In this document: positions 43,214 through 53,164 of the stretch, one piece after another
Numbering within the stretch: the stretch's first letter is position 1
Layout: each line of letters starts with the position of its first letter
From: Archangium gephyra
Lineage (GTDB): Bacteria > Myxococcota > Myxococcia > Myxococcales > Myxococcaceae
Length of the DNA stretch: 64,000 bases
Reading direction: 5' to 3'
Assembly (NCBI GenBank): GCA_003243425.1
Contig: QFQP01000014.1
Span: 90,562-154,561 of the forward strand
Made by a program: the position numbers and the translations under genes
The notes under the pieces: generated by a model
Told to the model about the DNA's origin: nothing
Database searches by the model: none
What the model saw: the letters and a program-made list of their open reading frames with translations, nothing else

Positions 43214-44001
43214 GGCTGCTCCTCTACCAGCGCGATGACCGCCGCTGCGAGGCGATCGACGAAGCCCTCGATGAGCACCCCTGAACGGGGCCGTTCGTCG
43301 GCCAGCAGGCCTTCGTCGTACGAGACGTCGAGCCCGAACTCCCGGCGCAGCTGCTGGAGGCCCGCGAGGTTCACCGCGAAGTCGGGCTGGCTGGGGTACT
43401 TCACCAGCCGGCGGTTGAGCTCGCCGCCTTCGACCTCGAAGCGTTCGACGATGCCGTACACGCGCTGCGTCTCGTGCACCGGGTCGATGTTGATGAACTG
43501 CAGTGGAAGAATGACGAGCCCGAAGCCGAACGCGAGGTTCTTGAGCGCGCGATCGGACGACATCATCTCGCTGGCTTCGATGACGGTGCGCACCACCGTG
43601 ACCTGGCCTGCGAGCAAAGGCGCTCCGGAAGTCGAAGTGACGCGCCACGACGGCCGGCGCTTCTGCACCTCGGCCAGCACGCGTTCGTGAATCGCGTTGA
43701 GCACCGGTGGCCGCGCGAAGAACGGCTTCTCACGCACCTCGCGCGTGATGGCGACCGTGCTCGGCCCGAAGCCGCGGCCGTAGCCATAACCGCCGTAGCC
43801 CAAGCCGCTGTACGGGCTGTTGAACGTCGCGTACTCGGTGCGGAACGAGGTCTTCAATTCGGCGAGCTCGAACAACGGCTCGACGACGACGGTGCGCGGC
43901 CTGCCGGGGTCGGGGGTCACTTCAGCGCGCGGCCCCACGAGCTTCGCGGTCGCACAACCACTGGCGGACAGAAGAAGGACAGAAAGCAGCAGCCGAGCCA
44001 T
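43210..44001 (-). CDS. Lipoprotein of unknown function
   Basis: 263 aa from ATG 44001. Signal peptide with lipobox SASGC (Cys near residue 16). A Gly/Tyr-rich insert (GLGYGGYGYGRGFG) lies around residues 67-80. The remaining domain (VLAEVQKRRPSWRVTSTSGA, LLAGQVTVVRTVIEASEMM) resembles outer-membrane-attached lipoproteins of the DUF4136/LPS-assembly type in style only; no family is assigned. It is coupled to the DUF971 gene by GTGA. Divergent from the outer-membrane protein gene at 44118 with 116 bp between; no clear promoter was identified in that gap. Confidence 0.75.
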   Translation of the reverse strand: MARLLLSVLLLSASGCATAKLVGPRAEVTPDPGRPRTVVVEPLFELAELKTSFRTEYATFNSPYSGLGYGGYGYGRGFGPSTVAITREVREKPFFARPPVLNAIHERVLAEVQKRRPSWRVTSTSGAPLLAGQVTVVRTVIEASEMMSSDRALKNLAFGFGLVILPLQFINIDPVHETQRVYGIVERFEVEGGELNRRLVKYPSQPDFAVNLAGLQQLRREFGLDVSYDEGLLADERPRSGVLIEGFVDRLAAAVIALVEEQP

Positions 44002-44117
44002 GACGTCTCTCTAGCGACTTTCCAGATGGAGAACAGGCGTTGGTTGCCGGGCGTTTCGAAAGCGATCCCTCGACGTGAAAGATGAACGCCGGAAAATCGG
44101 CGAGGCACTTGCGCGAC

Positions 44118-44708
44118 ATGATCCGAATTGCACTCGTGCTTTCTCTGATGGTGCCGGCCATCGCCCCCGCGCAGGAAGTCATGGCGCAGCGCACGGTCGA
44201 GCGGAGTCCGTTCAACAACATCTTCGGGCTCGCGGCCTATGGCACGGGGTGGGGTGGCGCCTACGGAGGCGGCGGGGTCGGCGCGCGCATCCGCATCGAG
44301 CCGTGGTCCTTCGTCGGCGTCGACCTCTTCGGTGAAGCGCTGCTCGTCGAGTCGCCTTCGGGCATTCGCCACGATCACCCCATCGGTTTCAACTTGTACG
44401 TGCCGATCAGACTTGGGCGCGTGCGGTTGCGGCCGTTGATTGGCGTGTGCGTGACGTTGAGCTTCATCGAGCCGACGGAGCCCAACGCGCCGCGCGCTGA
44501 CGACGTGCTGGTCGGTGCCCACGCGGGCCTCGGTTTCGAAGTGGCGCTGCACCGGAGGCTGTCGTTCTTCGTCGAAGGAAAAGGCGTGGTGTGGGTCGGC
44601 CACGATCGCTCGGTGATGGGCTGGACCGGAGCCCTCGACAACACCGTGATGCCGTTCGTGGTGGGGCAGGGCAACGTCGGGCTCACCTTCCACCTTGGCG
44701 AACGCTGA
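44118..44708 (+). CDS. Predicted small outer-membrane beta-barrel protein
   Basis: 196 aa from ATG 44118, signal peptide ending near APAQE (an upstream ATG at 44082 would add 12 charged residues ahead of the signal). The mature protein is a Gly/aromatic, beta-patterned sequence (FGLAAYGTGWGGAYGGGGVG, RIRIEPWSFVGVDLFGEALL, NVGLTFHL) of about eight strands, like OmpA/OmpX-type barrels. It ends LTFHLGER rather than in Phe, so the assembly signal is imperfect. It precedes, and may overlap, the pentaheme lipoprotein gene. Confidence 0.65.
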   Translation: MIRIALVLSLMVPAIAPAQEVMAQRTVERSPFNNIFGLAAYGTGWGGAYGGGGVGARIRIEPWSFVGVDLFGEALLVESPSGIRHDHPIGFNLYVPIRLGRVRLRPLIGVCVTLSFIEPTEPNAPRADDVLVGAHAGLGFEVALHRRLSFFVEGKGVVWVGHDRSVMGWTGALDNTVMPFVVGQGNVGLTFHLGER

Positions 44709-45690
44709 CGTCCTCGTGGTCGCGCTGCTGATCTCGTCGTGCGCCGCTCCGACGGTGCACGACGGAAGAACGAGCGCGTGCGGCAGCTGTCACACCCGAC
44801 AGCGAGAAGCGTGGAGCTCCTCGCGTCACGCGCACAGCGGTCAGTCTCCGGTGTTCCTGGCGATGCTGCCGAAGGTCGAAGCGAGCTGGGGTCGCAACGC
44901 GCGCGCGCAGTGTGAGTCGTGTCACCAACCCGGTCACGCCGGCGAGGCGTTCATCGGCTGCGCGAGTTGTCATCTCGCGGTGGGAAATCGCGGCGACTTC
45001 AACGGGCAGATGGTCGTCGACGTGAACGCGCCGGTGGCGACGCGGAAGAAGGTCGTCAGCGCGCCGCATACGCTCGCGAATCGGAGGTTCTTCGACGCGC
45101 CCAACCTCTGCGGCACGTGTCACGAGGTGAAGGGGCCCGGTCACCTCGACGAGCCCACGTTGAGCGAGTTCTTCGAGTCACCGACCGACGCAGGTCAGAC
45201 GTGTACGAGCTGTCACTTCGAAGAGGGGCATCGCTTCGTGGGGTTGAGCCCCGCGTGGGGCGCTTCGACTTCGGAGCAGCGCGAGGCGACGGAGCGCTCC
45301 GAGCGACTGCTGGCGCGTGCGTTGAGGCTCGAAGTGAACGGGCGCGAAGTGAAGGTCACGAACGTCGGCGCGGCCCACGGCGTGCCGACGGGGATGACGG
45401 CGGTTCGCGACGTGTGGGTCGAAGTGACGTTCGTCTTGAACGGTGAGGTCGTGGTTCAGCGCGTGCTGGAACTCGGCGCGAAGTTGGAAGGGCCGAACGG
45501 CGAGGTCGCGCTGTTCACCGACGCCACGAAGATCGCCTCCCGAAGCCTCAAGTTCGGTGAGTCACGTGCGTGGGCGGCGCCAGTCGGAGCGACGGGCGTG
45601 AAGGCGGTGCTCAAAGCGCGCGCGATCCGTGAGGCGACACTGCGGGCCCTCGGCCTCGATGGAAAAGACGTGCCGACGCTCGAGCCGTGA
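44695..45690 (+). CDS. Pentaheme c-type cytochrome lipoprotein
   Basis: 331 aa from TTG 44695, or 324 aa from GTG 44716, which avoids overlapping the previous gene. The lipobox LISSC places the lipid Cys at residue 16. Five CXXCH motifs are visible: CGSCH (29-33), CESCH (73-77), CASCH (89-93), CGTCH (139-143), CTSCH (170-174), spaced as in cytochrome c554-like proteins, so five covalent hemes. Residues ~190-331 form a beta-rich domain (REVKVTNVGAAHGVPTGM, VRDVWVEVTFVL) common in this family. It is exported and lipid-anchored, probably on the periplasmic or outer-membrane face. Its immediate upstream neighbour is a predicted outer-membrane barrel. Confidence 0.85.
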   Translation: MANADVLVVALLISSCAAPTVHDGRTSACGSCHTRQREAWSSSRHAHSGQSPVFLAMLPKVEASWGRNARAQCESCHQPGHAGEAFIGCASCHLAVGNRGDFNGQMVVDVNAPVATRKKVVSAPHTLANRRFFDAPNLCGTCHEVKGPGHLDEPTLSEFFESPTDAGQTCTSCHFEEGHRFVGLSPAWGASTSEQREATERSERLLARALRLEVNGREVKVTNVGAAHGVPTGMTAVRDVWVEVTFVLNGEVVVQRVLELGAKLEGPNGEVALFTDATKIASRSLKFGESRAWAAPVGATGVKAVLKARAIREATLRALGLDGKDVPTLEP

Positions 45691-45707
45691 GCTGCGGGGG
45701 AAACCCA

Positions 45708-46505
45708 TCACAGCCGGCGGTGCGACAAAGAAGGCAGGCTCTTCCGAACCTTCGCCAGGTAGTCCAGGTCGAGTTCGGCCATCGCGAACCCTTCACCCTC
45801 CGACGCGCGCGCGACGACCAGCCCCCACGGGTCGATCACCATCGCGTGACCCCACGTGAGTCGGTCCTTCGGATGCCGGCCCTGCTGCGCCGGCGCCATC
45901 ACGTACGACAGGTTCTCAATCGCGCGTGCCCGCAGCAGCACTTCCCAATGGTCCTTGCCGGTCATCAACGTGAACGCCGCGGGCACCGTCAGCAGCACCG
46001 CGCCCTGCGCAGACTGTGCGCGATACAACTCGGGGAAGCGCAGGTCGTAACAGACGCTCAGCCCCACCTTTCCGAACGGGGCGTCGGCCACCACGACCTC
46101 CGACCCGGGCGCCACCGCGGCCGATTCGCGGTACGTCTGACCGTCGCCGACCTCGACGTCGAACAGGTGGATCTTCCGGTACACCGCGCGCCGCGCACCG
46201 TCGGGGCCGAACAGCGTACTGGTGTTGAACAGCCGTCCACCCGGCGCGCCGGCCTCCAGCACCGATCCAGCAAGAATCGAAATCTTCAGTGTCCTCGCCA
46301 GCTCCGCCATGCGGGTCAGCGTCGCGCCTTCGAGGTTTTCCGCGTTCTGGGCGCGTTCGCTCTCGGGGCCCATCCACGCGAAGTTCTCGGGGACACCCAC
46401 GAATTCTGCTCCTGATTTCGCGGCCTTCTGAATCAGGCGAGTCGCCGTTTCGAGGTTCTTCTCTTTTTCTGCGCCACTCGTCATTTGAACCGCAGCGATC
46501 CGCAT
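45708..46505 (-). CDS. Carbon-nitrogen hydrolase (nitrilase superfamily, Nit1/Nit2-like)
   Basis: 265 aa from ATG 46505. The Glu-Lys-Cys triad is in place: VGVPENFAWMG (Glu), YRKIHLFDVEV (Lys) and GLSVCYDLRFPELYR (nucleophile Cys152). The segment APAQQGRHPKDRLTWGHAMV with IDPWG afterwards matches the Nit1 clade (deaminated-glutathione amidase, a repair enzyme). Omega-amidase or another amide substrate is possible. Cytoplasmic. Longer frames extend upstream but would be antisense to rimP and are not credible. Its 5' end is divergent from rimP. Confidence 0.9.
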   Translation of the reverse strand: MRIAAVQMTSGAEKEKNLETATRLIQKAAKSGAEFVGVPENFAWMGPESERAQNAENLEGATLTRMAELARTLKISILAGSVLEAGAPGGRLFNTSTLFGPDGARRAVYRKIHLFDVEVGDGQTYRESAAVAPGSEVVVADAPFGKVGLSVCYDLRFPELYRAQSAQGAVLLTVPAAFTLMTGKDHWEVLLRARAIENLSYVMAPAQQGRHPKDRLTWGHAMVIDPWGLVVARASEGEGFAMAELDLDYLAKVRKSLPSLSHRRL

Positions 46506-46571
46506 GGTCGGGCTGTTTACACGGCGGAGGGGCTGTCGTAGATGCGGCGCACCAATTTTTCGGAGGTCACG

Positions 46572-46605
46572 AAAAGTGGGCCGATGTGCCCACTTTTTCA
46601 TTTTT
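46572..46605 (+). terminator. Rho-independent terminator-like hairpin in the rimP leader
   Basis: AAAAGTGGGC (46572-46581) and GCCCACTTTT (46588-46597) form a perfect 10-bp stem with a 6-nt loop, followed by a T-rich stretch (TCATTTTTG) to 46605. ATG of rimP is at 46611. On the plus strand this is a textbook intrinsic terminator placed directly before the operon, so it may act as an attenuator for rimP-nusA-infB; it may instead end transcription entering from upstream. Confidence 0.6.
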
Positions 46606-46610
46606 GACGC

Positions 46611-47096
46611 ATGGCTGAGACGAACAACCGACAGCGCATTGAAGAGAAGGTGATGGCGCTCTGTGAGCCGCTGATCGCCGCCGAGGGCCTCGAGCTCCTC
46701 GAACTGGAATTCGTGCGTGAACACGGTGGCTGGATTCTGCGGCTCTTCATCGACAAGCCCGGTGACGTGGTGGGCGTCGACGAATGTGCGCTGGCCTCCC
46801 GTGCGGTCGACAAAGCCCTCGACGTCGAAGACCTGATTCCGCATGAATACAGCCTCGAGGTGTCGAGCCCCGGTCTCGACCGCCCGCTCAAGAAGCACGC
46901 ACACTACGTGGCGGTGAAGGGCAAGACGGTGCGCATCAAGACCTTCGCGCCGCTCTTCGAGCCGCCTCGCAAGAACTTCCTCGGCACGTTGTCCGATGTG
47001 TCGAGCGACACCGTCACGGTGGAGGTGGAGGGAGCGGGTCCCTTCACCATCAAGTTGAAGGACATCGCCCGCGCCAATCTGGAGTACCAGCCGTAA
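46611..47096 (+). CDS. rimP: Ribosome maturation factor RimP
   Basis: 161 aa. It is needed for assembly of the 30S subunit. Family pattern: CEPLIAAEGLELLELEFVRE, GWILRLFIDKPGDVVGVDEC, ASRAVDKALDVEDLIPHEYS, LEVSSPGLDRPLKKHAHYV and the C-terminal SH3-like segment (FLGTLSDVSSDTVTVEVEG). ATG 46611 gives the usual short N-terminus; no Shine-Dalgarno is visible because a terminator-like hairpin lies immediately upstream. First gene of the conserved operon, 46 bp before nusA. Confidence 0.95.
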   Translation: MAETNNRQRIEEKVMALCEPLIAAEGLELLELEFVREHGGWILRLFIDKPGDVVGVDECALASRAVDKALDVEDLIPHEYSLEVSSPGLDRPLKKHAHYVAVKGKTVRIKTFAPLFEPPRKNFLGTLSDVSSDTVTVEVEGAGPFTIKLKDIARANLEYQP

Positions 47097-47142
47097 CCAC
47101 ATACAGGCCTCCTCACGGAGACCGAGGAACAAGGAACACACC

Positions 47143-48804
<1,662 letters not shown>

Positions 48805-48809
48805 GTGAA

Positions 48810-49085
48810 CTGACGTCAAAGGAACCCGGCACGCCCGAACGGACGTGCCTGGGCTGCGGAAAGAAACAGGCCAAGCGCCTGCTCCATCGGCTGGTTCTCG
48901 ACGAGAAGAACCAGCCTTTGCTCGACAGGACACAAGACGCCCCTGGCAGGGGGGCGTATCTCTGTGGTCCAGGCTGCCTCACGGCAGCCGTGAAGCGAAA
49001 GGCCTTCCAGCGGGCCTTCAAGAAGAACGTAGCGCTGGATGTGATCAACCTGGAGGCGGCTTTCCTGCAGCAACCCAGACCCTGA
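48810..49085 (+). CDS. ylxR: YlxR (DUF448) family protein with apparent CTG start
   Basis: 91 aa if read from CTG 48810. The YlxR signature is clear: ERTCLGCGKKQAKRLLHRLV (TCxGC, then the basic helix), then APGRGAYLCGPGCL with the second Cys pair, and AVKRKAFQRAFKK. The family is a small RNA-binding or nucleoid-type protein always near nusA-infB. The reading frame has no ATG, GTG or TTG upstream of the motifs: the first candidates are CTG 48810, reading TSKEPGTPERTCLGC, or CTG 48801. It lies 5 bp after nusA, so translational coupling to the nusA stop could help initiation. A sequencing error changing GTG or ATG to CTG is possible. Confidence 0.8.
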   Translation: MTSKEPGTPERTCLGCGKKQAKRLLHRLVLDEKNQPLLDRTQDAPGRGAYLCGPGCLTAAVKRKAFQRAFKKNVALDVINLEAAFLQQPRP

Positions 49086-49122
49086 GTTTCACCACATCGG
49101 TTGCTGCTTTCAGTCGCTCCAG

Positions 49123-49147
49123 CCGACGGAGGAGATCCTCCGTTCGG
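49123..49147 (+). promoter_or_regulatory. Stable hairpin in the ylxR-infB spacer
   Basis: CCG-ACGGAGGA (49123-49133) pairs with TCCTCCGT-T-CGG (49136-49147): an 11-bp stem with one bulged T and a 2-nt loop. No T-run follows, so it is not a classical terminator. A second short GC stem (GGGC/GCCC) sits directly before the infB ATG and could hide its ribosome-binding region. Post-transcriptional control of infB is inferred; the spacer otherwise contains no gene. Confidence 0.45.
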
Positions 49148-49208
49148 CCCGTCACATTCCAATCTTCAACCTTTCTCTCGTCATCTGAAGTACGGGGGGC
49201 TCCGCCCT

Positions 49209-52163
49209 ATGTCCAAGAAGCGCGTTCACGAAATCGCGAAAGAACTCAAAGAGAAGCACGGCATCGAGTTCGACAATAAGCAGGTCGTCACCGAGCTGGT
49301 CTCGCTCGGCTATGACGTGAAGAGCCACTCGTCGTCGCTGGAAGACGATCAGGCCGTGGCCGCAGTTCAGAAGATCGTCGACAAGCTCAAGCCGAAGGCC
49401 GCTCCGGCGCCGGTGGCAGCCAAGGGCTTCGTCGTGCGCCGCAAGGTCGGCGACAACGTGGTGGCCACGGCCGCCGCTGCGCCCACCGCGCCCCTCGTTC
49501 GCGAAGCGCCTCCGGCCGCCGTGGTCGAAGCGCCGCCCGCGCCTGCAGAGCCCGAAGCGCCCGTCGAAGTGGCGCCGCCCGCGCCCGAGCCGGTCGTCAA
49601 CATGCCGGCCGCTACCGATGCGCCGGTCGAAACGCCTGTCGCCAAGCCTCCGGAGGTTCCCGTCGTTCCAGCCGCTGCCGAGCCCGTTGCCCCTGTTGCT
49701 GCCGTGAACCCCGCCGCCGTCGAGGCTTCGGCCGCGGCGGTGCCTCCCACGCGGGCCTCTGCGCCGCGGGCCCGCGCTTCGGCGCCGCGCCCCGGTGCGG
49801 TCACCGTCGCTCCGGTCGCTGCGCCGCCTCCGGTGGCCGTGCCGCCCATGGTGCGCACGGGCGTCGGCCCGCGCGCGTCGGCGCCGCGCCCCGGTGTCAC
49901 GGTGCGCCCGCCGCTCGCGGGTGCGCCGGCCGCTCGCCCGCCCATCGGCCTGGGCATCGCGGCCATTCGCGCGCAGCAGTCCGCCATGAACCCGAAGCCC
50001 GGCGTGCCCGCCGTGGTGCGTACGGTGCCGACCGCGACGCAGGCCGTCGTCGTCAGCCGCCCGCTCATCCCCATCAAGCGCATCACGCCGACGCAGCCGT
50101 CATCGAGCCGCTACCCGATGGCGCCGGGCCGCAAGGCCATCGGCACCGGCCCGGGTGCGGGCGTGCGCGAGTTCAAGGTGGTGCCCACCACCGCTCCCGG
50201 TCAGCGCGATGGCTTCGGCCAGCGCCGTGACGCCGATCGCCGTGGCCCTCCGGGTGCCGCGGGTCAGCGCCGCGAGAAGGAAAAGGAGCAGAGCACCACG
50301 TCGGACATCAAGGAGCTCATCTTCGGACGCTCCGCGATTCCGGTGCGCGGCAAGAAGCGCAAGCCGACCAAGAAGGGCCAGAAGACCCTCATCACCCAGA
50401 TGGCCGAGGACAAGAAGGTCATCAAGGTTCAGGAGGGCATCACGGTCAGCGAGCTGTCGCAGCGCATGGGCGTGAAGACCACCGACATCATTCGCAAGCT
50501 GATGCAGTCGGGCAAGATGGCCACCGCCACGCAGACCATCGACGTCGACACCGCGGGCATTCTCGCGACCGACTACGGGTGGACGGTGAAGAAGGTCGGC
50601 TTCGAGGTCGAAGACTTCCTCCCCACGGTGGAAGACAAGCCCGAGCAGCTCATTTCGCGCCCGCCCGTCGTGACCGTCATGGGCCACGTCGACCACGGCA
50701 AGACCTCGCTGCTCGACGCCATTCGCCAGGCCAACGTGGCCAGCGGCGAAGCGGGCGGCATCACCCAGCACGTCGGCGCCTACACGGTGAAGTCGAGCCA
50801 GGGTGACGTGACGTTCCTCGACACGCCCGGTCACGCGGCGTTCTCGGCCATGCGCGCTCGCGGCGCGAACATCACCGACGTGGTGGTGCTCGTGGTGGCC
50901 GGCGACGACGGCGTGATGCCGCAGACCAAAGAAGCCATTCAGCACGCGCAGAAGGCAGAAGTGCCGATCGTGGTGGCCATCAACAAGATGGACCTCCCGG
51001 CGGCCAACCCCGACCGCGTGAAGAAGGAGCTGGCCGACATCGGGCTGCTCGCCGAAGACTGGGGTGGCGAGACCATCATGGTCCCGGTGTCTGCCAAGAC
51101 GCGCCAGGGCCTCGACCTGCTGCTCGAGAACATCGCGCTGCAGTCCGAAGTGCTCGAGCTCAAGGCCAACCCCGATCGCCCCGCGACCGGCATCATTCTC
51201 GAGGCGCGCCTCGAGAAGGGCCGCGGACCCATCGCGACCGTGCTGGTGCAGGAAGGCACGCTCAAGAAGGGCGACGCGCTGGTGTCCGGTACGCACTACG
51301 GCCGCGTGCGCATGATGCTCAACGACCGCGGCGAGCTCGTCGACACCGTGAAGCCGGGCTACTCGGCCGAGATCATCGGTCTGTCAGGCGTGCCCACGGC
51401 CGGTGACGTCATCAACGCCGTCGCCGACGAGAAGGCCGCCAAGCAGATCGCCGATCACCGCATCTTGAAGTCGCGGCAGGCGGAGGCCGGCAAGACGTCG
51501 CGTGAGTCGCTCGACGACCTGCTCAACAAGCAGAAGGTCGCCGAACAGAAGGAGCTCAAGATCGTGCTCAAGGCCGACGTTTCGGGTTCGCTCGAAGCGG
51601 TGGCCGACGCGATTCACAAGCTCTCGACCAAGAAGGTCAAGGTCACCATCGTGCAGAAGGGCGTCGGCATGATGACCGAGACCGACATCGGCACCGCCGA
51701 GGCGTTCTCGGCCGTGGTCATCGGCTTCAATTCCAAGCCTGAGTCGGGCGCTGAAGCGGCCGCCAAGCACAAGGAAGTGAAGTGGGAGACCTTCGGCATC
51801 ATCTACGAGCTGCTCGACGGCGTGACGAAGATGATGGAGGACCTGCTGGACCCGATTCGCACCGAAAAGCGCATCGGCAAGGCGGAGGTTCGCAGCCTCT
51901 TCAACGTGCCGAAGCTCGGGACCATCGCCGGTTCTGCGGTCATCGAAGGCGCGATTCGCCGTGGTGCGACCGTCAAGGTCATGCGCGCGAACAAGCTGGT
52001 GTTCACGGGCAAGATGGCCTCACTCAAGCGCTTCAAGGATGACGTGAAGGAAGTCACCATGGGCTACGAGTGCGGTATCGGCATCGAGGGCTTCTCGGAG
52101 CTGGTCGCCGGCGACGTCATCGAGGCCTACGAGATCGAGGAGACGCGCCCGTCGCTGAACTGA
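49209..52163 (+). CDS. infB: Translation initiation factor IF-2
   Basis: 984 aa from ATG 49209. It delivers fMet-tRNA to the 30S subunit and hydrolyses GTP on subunit joining. The N-terminus (SKKRVHEIAKELKEKHGIEF) is the IF2_N domain. A long Ala/Pro/Val-rich linker follows at about residues 60-395. Then comes a second IF2_N segment (VSELSQRMGVKTTDIIRKLM) and the G domain with GHVDHGKT (G1, 492-499), DTPGHAAF and NKMDLP. Domains II, III and IV follow and end EIEETRPSLN. The linker is unusually long, as in myxobacteria. An earlier in-frame start at 49101 would place the hairpin in coding sequence and is not favoured. Confidence 0.97.
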   Translation: MSKKRVHEIAKELKEKHGIEFDNKQVVTELVSLGYDVKSHSSSLEDDQAVAAVQKIVDKLKPKAAPAPVAAKGFVVRRKVGDNVVATAAAAPTAPLVREAPPAAVVEAPPAPAEPEAPVEVAPPAPEPVVNMPAATDAPVETPVAKPPEVPVVPAAAEPVAPVAAVNPAAVEASAAAVPPTRASAPRARASAPRPGAVTVAPVAAPPPVAVPPMVRTGVGPRASAPRPGVTVRPPLAGAPAARPPIGLGIAAIRAQQSAMNPKPGVPAVVRTVPTATQAVVVSRPLIPIKRITPTQPSSSRYPMAPGRKAIGTGPGAGVREFKVVPTTAPGQRDGFGQRRDADRRGPPGAAGQRREKEKEQSTTSDIKELIFGRSAIPVRGKKRKPTKKGQKTLITQMAEDKKVIKVQEGITVSELSQRMGVKTTDIIRKLMQSGKMATATQTIDVDTAGILATDYGWTVKKVGFEVEDFLPTVEDKPEQLISRPPVVTVMGHVDHGKTSLLDAIRQANVASGEAGGITQHVGAYTVKSSQGDVTFLDTPGHAAFSAMRARGANITDVVVLVVAGDDGVMPQTKEAIQHAQKAEVPIVVAINKMDLPAANPDRVKKELADIGLLAEDWGGETIMVPVSAKTRQGLDLLLENIALQSEVLELKANPDRPATGIILEARLEKGRGPIATVLVQEGTLKKGDALVSGTHYGRVRMMLNDRGELVDTVKPGYSAEIIGLSGVPTAGDVINAVADEKAAKQIADHRILKSRQAEAGKTSRESLDDLLNKQKVAEQKELKIVLKADVSGSLEAVADAIHKLSTKKVKVTIVQKGVGMMTETDIGTAEAFSAVVIGFNSKPESGAEAAAKHKEVKWETFGIIYELLDGVTKMMEDLLDPIRTEKRIGKAEVRSLFNVPKLGTIAGSAVIEGAIRRGATVKVMRANKLVFTGKMASLKRFKDDVKEVTMGYECGIGIEGFSELVAGDVIEAYEIEETRPSLN

Positions 52164-52242
52164 GGCGGGCGGGGGAATTCCTCCCGCGCGTCAGTGCTTG
52201 GAACGCGGTGGCGTCGTTCGCCACCGCTTGCAAGGTGCTCCC

Positions 52243-52797
52243 ATGTTCGTCTGCGTCGCCCGCGTCACTCTCGACATTCCCGCTGCCGGGTCACTCAAGG
52301 CCAAGCGCCAGGTGCTCCGGCGGGTCACCGATCGCGTCAAGGCGAAGTTCAACGTCGCCGTCGCCGAAGTCGAAGACAACGACGTGTGGAACCGCGCCGT
52401 CGTCGGGCTCTCGGTGGTGGGCAACGAGCGCAAGCACGTGAACGAGATGATGGAGAAGATCGTTCAGTTCATGGACGACATGTACATCGCGCCCGTGAAC
52501 TCGAAGGAGCTCGAGACCGTGCCCTTCGTGGATCTCTTCAGCGGGCTGCCGTCTCTGGGCGATGAGTTTGGCAACCTCACCATTCCGCGTGGTGAGCGCT
52601 CGATGGCCGAGGCCGAAGGGCTGGGGGCCTGGGAAGATCGTCATCAATACTCTCCGCCGCCCTCACCGTCGGCGCCGCGCCCTTCGCCGTCAGCTCCGCG
52701 AGGGAAGAGCGGTCTGAAGAAGAAAGACCTCAACATCGACGATGCCCGGGCAGTGGCGCGCAGCCTCCGGAATCGTCGAGAGTGGGAAAAGGAGTAA
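52243..52797 (+). CDS. ylxP: YlxP/DUF503 family protein with C-terminal extension
   Basis: 184 aa from ATG 52243. The first ~95 residues are the DUF503 domain (FVCVARVTLDIPAAGSLKAK, RRVTDRVKAKFNVAVAEVED, DVWNRAVVGLSVVGNE), a small ferredoxin-like fold normally located between infB and rbfA. The family is usually ~90-100 aa; here about 85 residues are added, including a Pro/Ser-rich stretch (SPPPSPSAPRPSPSAPR) and a basic tail. The extension has no recognised domain. Function unknown, presumably tied to ribosome biogenesis by its neighbours. Confidence 0.9.
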   Translation: MFVCVARVTLDIPAAGSLKAKRQVLRRVTDRVKAKFNVAVAEVEDNDVWNRAVVGLSVVGNERKHVNEMMEKIVQFMDDMYIAPVNSKELETVPFVDLFSGLPSLGDEFGNLTIPRGERSMAEAEGLGAWEDRHQYSPPPSPSAPRPSPSAPRGKSGLKKKDLNIDDARAVARSLRNRREWEKE

Positions 52798-52803
52798 CTC
52801 GAA

Positions 52804-53160
52804 ATGCCTTCAGTTCGACCCGAGCGCGTAGGCGCCGAAATTCAGGCGGCCGTCGCCGAGCTGCTGACCCGTGGTGACATTCACGACCCGCGCGTGGGCT
52901 TCATCACCATCACCGGCGTGAAGGTCTCGCCCGATCTCTCGGTCGCGCAGGTCTTCTATTCGATGATGGGCACCGACGAGCAGAAGGCCCAGACGCAGAA
53001 GGGCCTCGATGCTGCCAAGACGTTCGTGCGCCGCGAGGTCACCAAGAAGGTGAAGCTGCGCATCTCGCCCGAGGTGTTCTTCACCTTCGACGGTTCGCTC
53101 GAAGAGGGCGACAAGATCGAACGGTTGCTCAAGCAGGTGAAGGCCAACGAGGGGAAGTAG
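52804..53160 (+). CDS. rbfA: 30S ribosome-binding factor RbfA
   Basis: 118 aa. A single KH-like domain that binds the 30S subunit late in maturation and is needed for growth in the cold. Family matches: RPERVGAEIQAAVAELLTRG, DPRVGFITITGVKVSPDLSV, AQVFYSMMGTDEQKAQTQKG and RRLV-type basic end replaced by VTKKVKLRISPEVFFTFDGS. The Shine-Dalgarno (AAAAGGAG) overlaps the stop of ylxP, 6 bp before this ATG. Length is normal. Confidence 0.96.
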   Translation: MPSVRPERVGAEIQAAVAELLTRGDIHDPRVGFITITGVKVSPDLSVAQVFYSMMGTDEQKAQTQKGLDAAKTFVRREVTKKVKLRISPEVFFTFDGSLEEGDKIERLLKQVKANEGK

Positions 53161-53164
53161 GGCC

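Noticed and set aside
52164..52200. Terminator-like GC hairpin after infB
   Set aside because: The stem around GGGGGAATTCCTCC has a wobble and a mismatch, and no T-run follows; transcription into ylxP is expected.
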